From P52-10 sp041397365 (GTDB lineage Bacteria; Pseudomonadota; Alphaproteobacteria; Rhizobiales; Xanthobacteraceae): a stretch of 64,000 nt of DNA. Position 1 is the stretch's first letter; each line of letters opens with the position of its first letter. Positions 8,856-18,522 of this stretch are shown piece after piece. Location of the stretch: the NCBI GenBank assembly GCA_041397365.1, contig JAWKWT010000006.1, forward strand, positions 124,001 to 188,000. Reading direction: 5' to 3'. Under the pieces are notes generated by a model, which did no database searches, had not been told where the DNA came from, and saw only the letters and a program-made list of their open reading frames with translations. Made by a program: the position numbers and the translations under genes.

Positions 8856-9006
8856 GGAGGCTCCATCCGGCTCGAAGAACACCTGATCTGATTAGCCCAA
8901 ATAATACACGCGCGGAAGGATCGCACCCTCGTCAATTCGACGCGGTGCAGCATCGTTCCGCAAGAAACTTGCGCCAGTTCTGTGAAATTCGAAAGAATGC
9001 GCGATT

Positions 9007-9321
9007 TCAGCGCTTGACCATGCGCACGAGGTCGCGCGGATGCGCGAATTCGAGCTGGAAGCGCGCGCGCTCGTCGAGCATGTCCGGATCGAGGCTTTCG
9101 GCGCGCAGCAGAGAAACACGCTGCTCCAGCGTGGCACGCTCCTGCTTCAATCGCGCAAGTTCGTCGGTCAGCGCCGCCATCTCCTGATCGAGCGCCTGCT
9201 GCGCATGCAGCCCGTATTTGCCGGTATAGGCGTTGGTGCCGAAATAGCCGATGATCGCGGCCGCCATCGTGTAGAGGGCGACGCCGGTCAGAAAGCCTTT
9301 GAGTCGGGTGTGCGAGACCAT
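9007..9321 (-). CDS. ftsB: Septum formation initiator FtsB/DivIC family protein
   Basis: A 104-residue bitopic membrane protein of the divisome. A short cytoplasmic N-terminus is followed by one transmembrane helix (about residues 10-28) and a coiled coil of heptads from about 40 to 80 (ALDQEMAALTDELARLKQERATLE, shown here only as its location and character: Leu/Glu/Arg-rich). The C-terminal part, LDERARFQLEF, matches the conserved tail of the FtsB/DivIC family that contacts FtsL and FtsQ. Its place between eno and pdhA is the usual rhizobial context. It has its own 167-base upstream region, which contains two palindromes. Confidence 0.9.
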   Translation of the reverse strand: MVSHTRLKGFLTGVALYTMAAAIIGYFGTNAYTGKYGLHAQQALDQEMAALTDELARLKQERATLEQRVSLLRAESLDPDMLDERARFQLEFAHPRDLVRMVKR

Positions 9322-9380
9322 GTCGCACGATGCGACGGCCGGGTTAATGGAGGGCTAACAACCCGGCCGCGCACGTTGGA

Positions 9381-9474
9381 GCGTTTTCGAGCGAAGCGGA
9401 TACCGGTTCGCGTGAAGAAAACGCGACAAACCAAAAACTTAGATCAGTTTCGCGATTCAACGAAACGCGAAACT
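9381..9474. repeat. Paired palindromic intergenic element
   Basis: Two inverted repeats lie side by side between the FMN reductase stop and ftsB. GCGTTTTC (9381-9388) pairs with GAAAACGC (9417-9424), enclosing a segment reading CGAGCGAAGCGGATACCGG. AGTTTCGCG (9446-9454) pairs perfectly with CGCGAAACT (9466-9474). From memory the first resembles a common dispersed palindrome of bradyrhizobial genomes; that is recall, not a search. On the minus strand the structures follow the FMN reductase gene and could act as a transcript end, although there is no clear U-run. Confidence 0.6.
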
Positions 9475-9488
9475 CATTTGGCCGAACA

Positions 9489-10040
9489 CTATTTCTTTTG
9501 CTGTTCGACCCATTTCGCGAATGCCTCGATATAGGCCGTCACGAACTGCTTCAGCGAATCCTTCGTCACCTCGCCATGGGCGTCGAAGGCATCGCCCAGC
9601 ATGCCCGCATACGCCTCGGGCTGCTGCATGATCGGGCCGGAAATGCCCGGCATGATCTGTTGAAGGTGCTTCACCGCGCTGACGCCGCCATGCGCGCCGG
9701 GCGAGGTGCCGAACAGGCCGAGCGGACGCCCCTGGAACGAGCTTTTGCCATAGGGACGCGAGCCGATATCGAGGGCGTTCTTCAGCACGCCCGGAATCGA
9801 GCGGTTGTATTCGGGCGTGACGATGATGACGCCGTCTGACGCCTGAATCTTTTCGCGGAAAGCAACCCAGTCGGCCGGCGGATTGGCCTCGAGATCCTGA
9901 TTGAAGAACGACAGTCCTTCGAGCGTAACGATATTCAGCTTGAGCGTCGCCGGGGCGAGCTTTGCGAGCGCCCTGGCGGTTTTGAGCGAAAAGGCATCCT
10001 TGCGAAGACTGCCGACGATGACGGCGATGTTGTGAGCCAT
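9489..10040 (-). CDS. NAD(P)H-dependent FMN reductase / quinone reductase family flavoprotein
   Basis: A 183-residue flavodoxin-fold protein of the NADPH-dependent FMN reductase family, which includes azo-, chromate- and quinone-reducing enzymes. The N-terminal IAVIVGSLRKDAFS is the phosphate-binding loop for FMN. TPEYNRSIPGVLKNALD is the family signature around the isoalloxazine. LFGTSPGAHGG is the third flavin-contacting loop. The start at 10040 places the first beta strand directly after MAHN; an in-frame ATG at 10070 adds residues of no family resemblance. It lies between eno and ftsB on the same strand but has its own upstream region with two palindromic operators, so it is probably separately regulated. 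The physiological substrate cannot be read from sequence. Confidence 0.88.
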   Translation of the reverse strand: MAHNIAVIVGSLRKDAFSLKTARALAKLAPATLKLNIVTLEGLSFFNQDLEANPPADWVAFREKIQASDGVIIVTPEYNRSIPGVLKNALDIGSRPYGKSSFQGRPLGLFGTSPGAHGGVSAVKHLQQIMPGISGPIMQQPEAYAGMLGDAFDAHGEVTKDSLKQFVTAYIEAFAKWVEQQKK

Positions 10041-10101
10041 GAAGCGATATCCCTGTGAGCGGGCGGCCACGCTGACGCGGCAACGCCTCGGTCCGCACTA
10101 C

Positions 10102-10133
10102 ATGCACCTGCATCAAAGAAGATGCAAGTGCAT
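10102..10133. promoter_or_regulatory. Tandem palindromic operator pair upstream of the FMN reductase
   Basis: ATGCACCTGCAT (10102-10113) and ATGCAAGTGCAT (10122-10133) are two copies of the perfect palindrome ATGCA-N2-TGCAT, starting exactly 20 bp apart, about two helical turns. Together they also form one 13-bp inverted repeat with a single mismatch. They lie 61-93 bases before the reductase start and downstream of the eno stop. The arrangement suits two dimers of a small winged-helix repressor (MarR- or HxlR-like) bound to one DNA face. The regulator is not in this window, and its identity is an inference. Confidence 0.6.
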
Positions 10134-10190
10134 CCTCTTCAAAAAATTGTGCGGCGCGATATCGCCTTGTCGGGGCGGTCCAAGGCGGGT

Positions 10191-11474
10191 CTAGCCCTGC
10201 CCCTTGATCGCCGCGCGGCCGGCATAGCGCGCCTGATCCCCGAGTTCCTGCTCGATCCGCAGAAGCTGGTTGTACTTCGCGGTGCGGTCGGAGCGCGCCA
10301 GCGAGCCGGTCTTGATCTGACCGCAGCCGGTCGCGACCGCGAGATCGGCGATGGTCGAATCCTCGGTCTCGCCCGAGCGATGCGACATCACCGCCGAATA
10401 GCCGGCCTTGAACGCCATCTCGACCGAGGCGAGCGTCTCGGTCAGCGTGCCGATCTGGTTGACCTTGACCAGGATCGAGTTCGCCCGGCCGTGCTTGATG
10501 CCGTCGGCAAGCCGCTTCACATTGGTCACGAACAGATCGTCGCCGACGAGCTGGCACTTGGCTCCGATCAGATCGGTGACTTCCTTCCAGCCGTCCATGT
10601 CGTCTTCCGACATGCCGTCCTCGATCGAGACGATCGGATAGCGCGAAACGAGATCGGCCAGATATCTCGCCTGCTCCGAGCGGTTGCGGGTTTTGCCTTC
10701 GCCTTCATAGACATACTTGCCGTCCTTGAAGAATTCGGTCGAGGCGCAATCGAGCGCCAGCAGCACGTCGGTGCCCGGCTTGTAGCCGGCCTTGGTGATC
10801 GCGTTCATGACGAATTCGAGAGCTGCGTCCGCCGACGGCAGGTTCGGCGCGAATCCGCCCTCGTCGCCGACATTGGTGTTATGGCCGGCTTTCTTCAGTT
10901 CGCCCTTCAGCGTGTGGAACACTTCGACGCCGATCCGCAGACCCTCGGAGAAGGTCTGGCCGCCGACCGGCATAATCATGAATTCCTGGAAGTCGATCGG
11001 ATTGTCAGCATGAACGCCGCCATTGATGATGTTCATCATCGGCACGGGAAGCGTGCGCGCCGATGTGCCGCCGACATAGCGATAGAGCGGCAGGCCGCTC
11101 GCCTGCGCCGCCGCCTTGGCGACCGCCAGCGACACGCCGAGGATGGCGTTGGCCCCGAGGCGGCTCTTGTTCGCCGTGCCGTCGAGCGCGATCATCGTCT
11201 CGTCGATCTGCACCTGCTCCTCGGCGTCGATACCGCCGATCGTGTCGAAAATCTCGCCGGTGACGGCGGCCACAGCCTGCCGCACGCCCTTGCCGAGATA
11301 GCGCGCCTTGTCGCCGTCGCGCAGCTCCACCGCCTCATGCGCGCCGGTCGAGGCTCCCGACGGCACGGCCGCCCGCCCCATCGAGCCGTCTTCGAGCAGC
11401 ACGTCCACCTCGACCGTCGGATTTCCGCGGCTGTCGAGAATTTCGCGTCCGATGATGTCGATGATGGCTGTCAT
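10191..11474 (-). CDS. eno: Enolase
   Basis: A 427-residue glycolytic enzyme converting 2-phosphoglycerate to phosphoenolpyruvate. Visible signatures include ILDSRGNPTVEVDV at the N-terminus, PSGASTGAHEA (the mobile loop), GDEGGFAPN, the Mg-binding region ALDCASTEF and SIEDGM, LVGDDLFVTN, and the enolase signature ILVKVNQIGTL followed by MSHRSGETEDS. Length matches the family. The ATG at 11474 gives the canonical MTAII start; upstream in-frame codons are not conserved. It is divergent from queF across 145 bases. A short palindrome (GGCGATATCGCC) followed on the minus strand by a T-run lies 20-55 bases after the stop and may be a weak terminator. Confidence 0.97.
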   Translation of the reverse strand: MTAIIDIIGREILDSRGNPTVEVDVLLEDGSMGRAAVPSGASTGAHEAVELRDGDKARYLGKGVRQAVAAVTGEIFDTIGGIDAEEQVQIDETMIALDGTANKSRLGANAILGVSLAVAKAAAQASGLPLYRYVGGTSARTLPVPMMNIINGGVHADNPIDFQEFMIMPVGGQTFSEGLRIGVEVFHTLKGELKKAGHNTNVGDEGGFAPNLPSADAALEFVMNAITKAGYKPGTDVLLALDCASTEFFKDGKYVYEGEGKTRNRSEQARYLADLVSRYPIVSIEDGMSEDDMDGWKEVTDLIGAKCQLVGDDLFVTNVKRLADGIKHGRANSILVKVNQIGTLTETLASVEMAFKAGYSAVMSHRSGETEDSTIADLAVATGCGQIKTGSLARSDRTAKYNQLLRIEQELGDQARYAGRAAIKGQG

Positions 11475-11619
11475 ATCTGCTCTCTTGGCCTGAAGTCGTT
11501 CCGGAATGCGCCCGCTTCTACCGTAACCGGCCGCCATCGCAAAGGCCCCGGCAAGGGCCCGCGCCGGGCGACGTGACGCAGGCTTGCGGATTGGTTATCA
11601 GGAGCGCCGGAGAACGAAA

Positions 11620-12071
11620 ATGCCCCGCACACCGCTTCAACTCGGCCGCGCCGTCGCATGGCCGAAATCGCCCTCCGAGGCGCAGATCGACCGGGTGCCG
11701 AACCCGCAACCCGGCTCGGCCTATGTGGTGCGCTTCGCCGTGCCCGAATTCACCTCGATGTGTCCCGTCACCGGCCAGCCCGATTTCGCGCATCTGGTGA
11801 TCGACTACCTGCCCGGCCGCTGGCTGATCGAATCGAAATCGCTCAAGCTGTATCTGGCGAGCTTCCGCAATCACGCCGGCTTCCACGAGGACTGCACGGT
11901 GGCGATCGGCAAGCGCATCGCCGCCGAGATCAAGCCGCGCTGGCTGCGCATCGGCGGCTACTGGTATCCGCGCGGCGGCATCCCGATCGACGTGTTCTGG
12001 CAGACCGGCCGCGCGCCGAAGGATCTTTGGATCCGGATCAGGGCGTCGCGCCCTATCGCGGCAGGGGCTGA
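11620..12071 (+). CDS. queF: NADPH-dependent 7-cyano-7-deazaguanine reductase QueF, frameshifted near the 3' end
   Basis: QueF reduces preQ0 to preQ1 in queuosine biosynthesis. The short (YkvM-type) form of about 150 residues is seen: VPEFTSMCPVTGQPD carries the nucleophilic Cys and the catalytic Asp, ESKSLKLYL and FRNHAGFHE match substrate- and NADPH-contacting segments. After APKDLW the reading frame should continue IPDQGVAPYRGRG and stop at 12071. As given, one C is missing in the run at about 12031-12033, so the literal frame reads on into unrelated sequence to 12177. The expected ending is present in the neighbouring frame, so a single-base sequencing error is the simplest explanation. 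Confidence 0.88.
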
Positions 12072-12099
12072 TACCGGCGATCGTCGGGCGAACGCGGCG

Positions 12100-13290
12100 T
12101 CAGGTCTCCTCGACCGGCCCGTGATGCAGCAATTTGATCGCGCACAGCACGCCGACCGAGATGATGAAAGCCGCTGAGGCCAGCAGCGTCGGGATCTTGC
12201 CGGCATAGGTCAGGCCGAGGCCATAGAGCAGCGGCCCGGAGAACTGTCCGCAATTGAAGGCGAACGCTTGCAGCGAGACGGCGCTGGCGCGCGCATCCGG
12301 CGCGATTTCGGAGGTCGCAATCTGAAAGCCGCCATGGAGCAGATAGTAGCCGTAGCCCATCATCGCGAAATTGGCGATCTGCACCTGCCATGGCGGGCCG
12401 AAGGCGATGATCGCGATCTGAGACGAGATGAAGCTCGCGCCGAGGATCATCAGCGCCTTGTCGCTGAAGCGCGCGATCAGCCGCGTCACCGTCGCCGCAT
12501 AGCACAGTCCGCCGATGGCGTAGCCGCCGATCACAAAGCCCGCGATCGAGAGCCGCGGCTCGCCGAGTTCCGCCAGAAACGACGCAACGTAGGGCAGCAA
12601 GCCGAAAATGCAGATACCTTCGGCAAAAACACCGAGATAGCAGAACTTGGCGTTGGGATGGCGCAGGATGCGCTTGTAGGTTTCGGCCATCGTCGAGGCG
12701 TCAACCCTGCGGCCCGGCAGGCCGAGCTGGCTGCGAAAGCCCCAGGCGACGGCGAGCGACATCACCAGGATGAAGCTGCCGAGGATGGAGAACACCCCGC
12801 GCCAGCCAAAGATGTCGCCGAGAATACCGGAGAAGCTCGCGCCGAGCAGGTTGCCGGTCAACGCGCCGGCCATGATGCGGCTCATCGCGACGCGGCGCTG
12901 CTCGACCGGGAACAGATCGCCGGTCAATCCCATCGCCACCGGGAACACGCCGCCCGCGCCGAGGCCGCAGATCACGCGCGTCAGCAGCAACAATTCAAAT
13001 GAGGTCGTGAACGAGCCGACGATGTTGGCGACCCCGAGCACGATCAGGCAGGTCAGGATCACTTTCGGCTTGCCGAAGAAATCGGCCACGAGCCCGAGCG
13101 GCAATTGCACGAAGGCGAAGGCGATCGCCGAGGCGGAGGCGAGCGTCGCCGCCGTGGTGATGCTCACCGCCATCTGCTGGCTGATCTGCGGCAGAACCGG
13201 ATCGATGACGCGGGAGGTCAGCCCGGCAGCGAAATTGCCCATGGCGATGATGGGCAGAAGATACTGCATGGCATGGGACGGCGGAGCCAT
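12100..13290 (-). CDS. MFS transporter (second of a tandem pair)
   Basis: A 396-residue major facilitator superfamily protein with twelve predicted transmembrane helices. The motif-A loop between helices 2 and 3 is LVADFFGKPKVIL. The segment AMSRIMAGALTGNLLGASFSG is strongly shared with the upstream gene. The whole length aligns with its neighbour (for example GLGAGGVFPVAMGLTGDLFP against GVGGGGIFPITLGLVGDLFP), so the two arose by tandem duplication. The start at 13290 is chosen because it aligns with the neighbour's N-terminus. The literal frame stays open far upstream through the next gene, but that is spurious. Only 17 bases separate the genes. Substrate is unknown; drug or metabolite efflux is typical of the family. 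Confidence 0.88.
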   Translation of the reverse strand: MAPPSHAMQYLLPIIAMGNFAAGLTSRVIDPVLPQISQQMAVSITTAATLASASAIAFAFVQLPLGLVADFFGKPKVILTCLIVLGVANIVGSFTTSFELLLLTRVICGLGAGGVFPVAMGLTGDLFPVEQRRVAMSRIMAGALTGNLLGASFSGILGDIFGWRGVFSILGSFILVMSLAVAWGFRSQLGLPGRRVDASTMAETYKRILRHPNAKFCYLGVFAEGICIFGLLPYVASFLAELGEPRLSIAGFVIGGYAIGGLCYAATVTRLIARFSDKALMILGASFISSQIAIIAFGPPWQVQIANFAMMGYGYYLLHGGFQIATSEIAPDARASAVSLQAFAFNCGQFSGPLLYGLGLTYAGKIPTLLASAAFIISVGVLCAIKLLHHGPVEET

Positions 13291-13307
13291 TTGAGGGTGC
13301 GGAATCC

Positions 13308-14522
13308 TTACGTCTTGGAGGCGGAATCGTTCTCGACGGGCTGACGTAACAGGAGCGGACAGGCCACACCAATGACGAGGAGTAATGCGGCTGCGGCAAA
13401 AAGCGTTGGAATCTTGCCGGCATGCAGGACGCCGAAGCCGTAGAGCAGCGGGCCCGTGAATTGTCCGCAGAAGAAGCAGAATGCCTGGAGCGAAACCGCC
13501 CCCGCCCTCGCCTCGGGAAGGATCTCCGACGTCACCACCTGGAACGAGCCGTGGATCAGAAAGAAGCCGAGCCCCATCAGCATGCAGCTGGCGAACTGCC
13601 AGGGCCAGCTCGGCCCCAGCGCGATGAAGACGATTTGCGCCGCGGCCAGCGTCGCTCCGACTGTCATCAGCGGCAACATGCCGATCAGGCCGAGAAGCCG
13701 CGCGATGCTTGCCGCGTAGAGCAGCCCGCCGATGGCGAAGCCGCCAATGACGAGGCCGGCGATGGACAGCCGCGGCTCGCCGAGTTCTTGCAGGAACGCG
13801 GCGATGAACGGAAACAGGCCCATGATGCAGATGCCCTCGACGAACACGCCGAGATAGCTGATGCGCGCATGCGGATGGGCCAGGATACGCCGATAGTTCC
13901 GCGCGATCGCGCGGGCATCGACGCGCTTGCCGGAACTGCCCATCTGCGACCGGAACCCCCAGGCGACCGCCAGCGAGGCGAGCAGCACCACCCCACCGAT
14001 CGACGACAGCACGCCGCGCCAGCCGACATAATCGCCGACGATTCCGGCAAAGCTCGCGCCGAGCAGATTGCCCGTCATCGCCCCCGCCAGTACGCGGCCC
14101 ATCGCCACCTGCCGCTCGCGCAGCGGAAACAGATCGCCCACGAGGCCGAGGGTGATCGGAAAAATGCCGCCGCCGCCGACGCCGGCGAGCACGCGCGTTA
14201 TCAACAGCACCTCGAAGGAGGTCGAAAACGCGCCGACGATATTCGCGCCCGCCAGCAGGATGAGGCAGACGAAGATCAGCCTGGGCTTGCCGAAGATGTC
14301 GCCGATGATGCCCAGCGCCGGCTGCACCATCGCGAAGGTAAAGGCGAACGCGGACGCCAGCGTCGCGGCGGTCTGGATCGTCACCAGCAAATCGGCCGAC
14401 ACCTGCGGCAGCACCGGGTCCATCGCACGGGCGGACAGGGAACCGGCGAAGGTCGACGTCGCGATGATGGACAGAAGATAGTTCAGCTGTCCCGGCGGCG
14501 GGGTCCGGGGGGCATCCTTCAT
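13308..14522 (-). CDS. MFS transporter (first of a tandem pair)
   Basis: A 404-residue twelve-helix major facilitator superfamily transporter. Motif A is IIGDIFGKPRLIF between helices 2 and 3; GVGGGGIFP lies in helix 4; a longer cytoplasmic loop separates the halves around residue 200 (SSGKRVDARAIARNYRR). It is a paralogue of the downstream MFS gene over its entire length. It begins 6 bases after kdsA ends, so kdsA and both transporters are likely one transcript. Nothing in the sequence fixes the substrate. Coupling to kdsA does not by itself imply a role in Kdo or lipopolysaccharide export. Confidence 0.88.
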   Translation of the reverse strand: MKDAPRTPPPGQLNYLLSIIATSTFAGSLSARAMDPVLPQVSADLLVTIQTAATLASAFAFTFAMVQPALGIIGDIFGKPRLIFVCLILLAGANIVGAFSTSFEVLLITRVLAGVGGGGIFPITLGLVGDLFPLRERQVAMGRVLAGAMTGNLLGASFAGIVGDYVGWRGVLSSIGGVVLLASLAVAWGFRSQMGSSGKRVDARAIARNYRRILAHPHARISYLGVFVEGICIMGLFPFIAAFLQELGEPRLSIAGLVIGGFAIGGLLYAASIARLLGLIGMLPLMTVGATLAAAQIVFIALGPSWPWQFASCMLMGLGFFLIHGSFQVVTSEILPEARAGAVSLQAFCFFCGQFTGPLLYGFGVLHAGKIPTLFAAAALLLVIGVACPLLLRQPVENDSASKT

Positions 14523-14528
14523 GGCGCG

Positions 14529-15374
14529 TCAGCCCGCCTTGGCCAGGCGGTCGAACGCCATCAGGCGGCGCACCAATCCCTCGAACTCCTTCAGCGGCAC
14601 CATGTTCGGCCCGTCCGACGGCGCGCGATCCGGGTCCTGATGGGTTTCGATGAAGACTCCGGCGACGCCGACCGCCACCGCCGCGCGCGCGAGCACGCTC
14701 ACGAATTCGCGTTCGCCGCCGGACGAGCCGCCCTTCCCGCCCGGCTGCTGCACCGAATGGGTCGCATCGAAAATCACGGGCGCACCGGTGGTGCGCGCGA
14801 GAATCGGCAGCGCGCGCATGTCGGACACCAGCGTGTTGTAGCCGAAGGACGCGCCGCGCTCGGTGACGAGCACGTTCGGATTGCCCGCGCTGGTGAGCTT
14901 GGCCACCACATGCGTCATGTCCCAGGGCGCGAGGAATTGCCCCTTCTTGACGTTGACGACCTTGCCGGTTTTTGCCGCCGCGACCAGCAGGTCGGTCTGG
15001 CGCGACAGGAAGGCCGGGATTTGCAGGATGTCCGCGACCTCGGCCACGGCGGCGCACTGATCCTGCTCATGCACGTCGGTCAGAACCGGCAGGCCGAAGC
15101 GGCTCTTGATGTCGGCGAAGATCGGCAGCGCCTGCTTCAGGCCGATGCCGCGCGCGCCGGAGGCGCTGGTGCGATTGGCCTTATCGAAGGAGCTTTTGTA
15201 GACGAGGCCGATCCCGAGCCGGCCCGAAATCTCCTTCAGCGCCGCCGCCATCTCGAAAGCGTGCTCCCGGCTCTCAAGCGCGCAAGGGCCGGCTATCACG
15301 CTGAGCGGCAGCGCATTGCCGAAGCGGACGGAGCCGGCTGCGACGACTGGGTTGGGGCAAGCAGATTCGGTCAC
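14529..15374 (-). CDS. kdsA: 3-deoxy-8-phosphooctulonate synthase
   Basis: A 281-residue enzyme condensing phosphoenolpyruvate with arabinose 5-phosphate to make Kdo 8-phosphate for lipopolysaccharide inner core. Recognised motifs are VIAGPCALES, YKSSFDKANRTS (substrate-binding loop), LTDVHEQDQ, NVKKGQFLAPWDM, FDATHSVQQPGG, and the C-terminal IETHQDPDRAPSDGPNM (metal and substrate contacts). Start is a GTG at 15374 preceded by GAGAGG. It leads the run kdsA-MFS-MFS. Its neighbourhood with pyrG is typical: CTP from PyrG is needed by KdsB to activate Kdo. Confidence 0.96.
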   Translation of the reverse strand: MTESACPNPVVAAGSVRFGNALPLSVIAGPCALESREHAFEMAAALKEISGRLGIGLVYKSSFDKANRTSASGARGIGLKQALPIFADIKSRFGLPVLTDVHEQDQCAAVAEVADILQIPAFLSRQTDLLVAAAKTGKVVNVKKGQFLAPWDMTHVVAKLTSAGNPNVLVTERGASFGYNTLVSDMRALPILARTTGAPVIFDATHSVQQPGGKGGSSGGEREFVSVLARAAVAVGVAGVFIETHQDPDRAPSDGPNMVPLKEFEGLVRRLMAFDRLAKAG

Positions 15375-15451
15375 GGAAACCTCTCGATCAAGGGCCGACC
15401 ATGCCGCCCGCGCGCGGCCCGATCAACCCTCGAACGCCGGTTCTGAGGGAC

Positions 15452-16327
15452 TCAAATCGCGTCGAATATCAGGGTTGCGCCAAAGGCCAAGGACGGGTCG
15501 ACCACCAGCGAATTCAACTGCCGCCGCACCGGAACCCCGCCGCGACGCAGGGACGCCTCGCACGCCTCGAGACTGCCGACGCCGAGCCGCAGCCCGGCCA
15601 GTTTCATGCCGTCGCCCTCGGCCACCAGCTCGACGCCGAAGCGATCGCGGAAGGCGACCGGCTCCAGCACCTCGACATCGCCGCGCGGCGTCTGCGCGAC
15701 GAGGCCGGAGGACGTCGAATGCAGTTCACGCTCGCCGGTGAAGGCCGACAAGAAGATATGATGGTCGGTCGGATTGTCCGCGACCAGCACCGCGCCGAAC
15801 ACCGCTTGCGCGGAATTGTCGTGCGACTGATAGGCGTCGTTCCAGAACGCCTGCGGATTTCGCTGCTGCATCACCGCGAAGGCGACGTTGGGCGACATCT
15901 CGTCCCGGACGAAGCCGAGCGAAAAACCGACCGTGACGGGCCCGCCGTCCGGCTTGCTGCCCTCGCGCGAAAACCGCAACTCGCCCGAGCAACTGAGGCC
16001 GAGGCCCGCCAGCGTCGAGACATCGGCGGCGATCGCCTTGCTTTCGAGAATGAGCGTCGAGAACCCGTCGCCGTGCCGGATCGCGTCGCGATTGAAGGCG
16101 CCGAACAGATGCGCGAGTTCAGCGTGCGCGGTATCGCCCGCGATCAGGGCCTCGTCCGCGACGGTGAGGATTTCGATGAAGAACCCCGGAAGCTGGACCA
16201 GCCGGTTGGCGGTGCCCCACGGGTGCAAATTGCGCGCGCCGACAGTGAAGCCGGCGCGGCGATAGAACTCCGCAGCCGCATCGAGATCGCGCACGGCATG
16301 AACGATATGGTCGAGGCCGCGCGCCAT
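15452..16327 (-). CDS. VOC superfamily (glyoxalase-like) protein
   Basis: A 291-residue protein with two vicinal-oxygen-chelate modules. The N-terminal GLDHIVHAVRDLDAAAEFYRR is a typical first beta-alpha unit with a metal-ligand His; VQLPGFFIEIL supplies a Glu. The second half repeats the fold less clearly (TDHHIFLSAFTG, GDVEVLEP). This long form resembles the Glyoxalase_3 type (PF13468). VOC enzymes include dioxygenases, epimerases and glyoxalases, so no reaction can be assigned. It sits 15 bases downstream of the NIPSNAP gene, suggesting cotranscription, and 77 bases upstream of kdsA. Confidence 0.8.
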   Translation of the reverse strand: MARGLDHIVHAVRDLDAAAEFYRRAGFTVGARNLHPWGTANRLVQLPGFFIEILTVADEALIAGDTAHAELAHLFGAFNRDAIRHGDGFSTLILESKAIAADVSTLAGLGLSCSGELRFSREGSKPDGGPVTVGFSLGFVRDEMSPNVAFAVMQQRNPQAFWNDAYQSHDNSAQAVFGAVLVADNPTDHHIFLSAFTGERELHSTSSGLVAQTPRGDVEVLEPVAFRDRFGVELVAEGDGMKLAGLRLGVGSLEACEASLRRGGVPVRRQLNSLVVDPSLAFGATLIFDAI

Positions 16328-16342
16328 CGTCGAAAGCCGCGT

Positions 16343-16669
16343 CTACTTCACCGACGAGAACGCGGTCGGCGCGAGCAACTGGTTGCTCACCCGCGCGACG
16401 ATCGGGCCGTTCTTCTCGGTCTCGGCGCGGGCGGCGATCCAGTCGGGATCGACCATGAACGCTCCCCATTTCTGTTCGCGCTCGGCGAGCGTTTCCCAGG
16501 CGAGGAAATAGGTCAGATGCTGGCTGTGCTCGCCGACCATGGTGGTGAAGAATCCGGCCTGACGGATGCCGTGCTTTTCCCAGATCTTCAGCGTCTTGGT
16601 ATCGAACCGCTTGATGATGTCCGGCAGCCGGCCCGGAACCGCCTCATAGACGCGCATTTCGTAGATCAT
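16343..16669 (-). CDS. NIPSNAP family protein
   Basis: A 108-residue single-domain protein with the ferredoxin-like alpha/beta NIPSNAP pattern: MIYEMRVYEAVPGRLP at the N-terminus, HGIRQAGFFTTMVGEHSQ, and LTYFLAWETLAERE. The family (PF07978) is widespread in alphaproteobacteria, has no agreed enzymatic role, and resembles dimeric alpha-beta barrel proteins. It lies between pyrG (stop at 16727) and the VOC gene on the same strand, so it may be transcribed with one or both. Start and stop are unambiguous. Confidence 0.85.
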   Translation of the reverse strand: MIYEMRVYEAVPGRLPDIIKRFDTKTLKIWEKHGIRQAGFFTTMVGEHSQHLTYFLAWETLAEREQKWGAFMVDPDWIAARAETEKNGPIVARVSNQLLAPTAFSSVK

Positions 16670-16726
16670 CGTTCGCTCCCTGCCCTTTTGTTGTTTTGGC
16701 CGCCAGATCTTATTCGAGGTCGTGTT

Positions 16727-18358
<1,632 letters not shown>

Positions 18359-18522
18359 GGGACCCTACCTTTAACGCCTCGAACACGATTCGCAAAAGCC
18401 AAACGCGATTTTCAGGATCGATCCACCGATCCTTTTGATCGAACGAAAATCTTGGAAACTCAAGCCGCTACACAGCGCCTTTCAACCAAAGCCCGAGCCG
18501 TAGACGCGCAACACAGCAATGC

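Noticed and set aside
5817..8891. A 1,024-codon plus-strand open frame opposite pdhC, pdhB and pdhA
   Set aside because: It is the antisense shadow of the pdh genes: His/Arg/Leu-rich low-complexity text without domains, whereas the minus strand encodes complete enzymes.
12100..15057. A 985-codon minus-strand open frame spanning both MFS genes and part of kdsA
   Set aside because: Only its 3' 396 codons encode a protein with family features; the rest is an out-of-frame reading of the upstream MFS gene and kdsA, as expected in GC-rich DNA.
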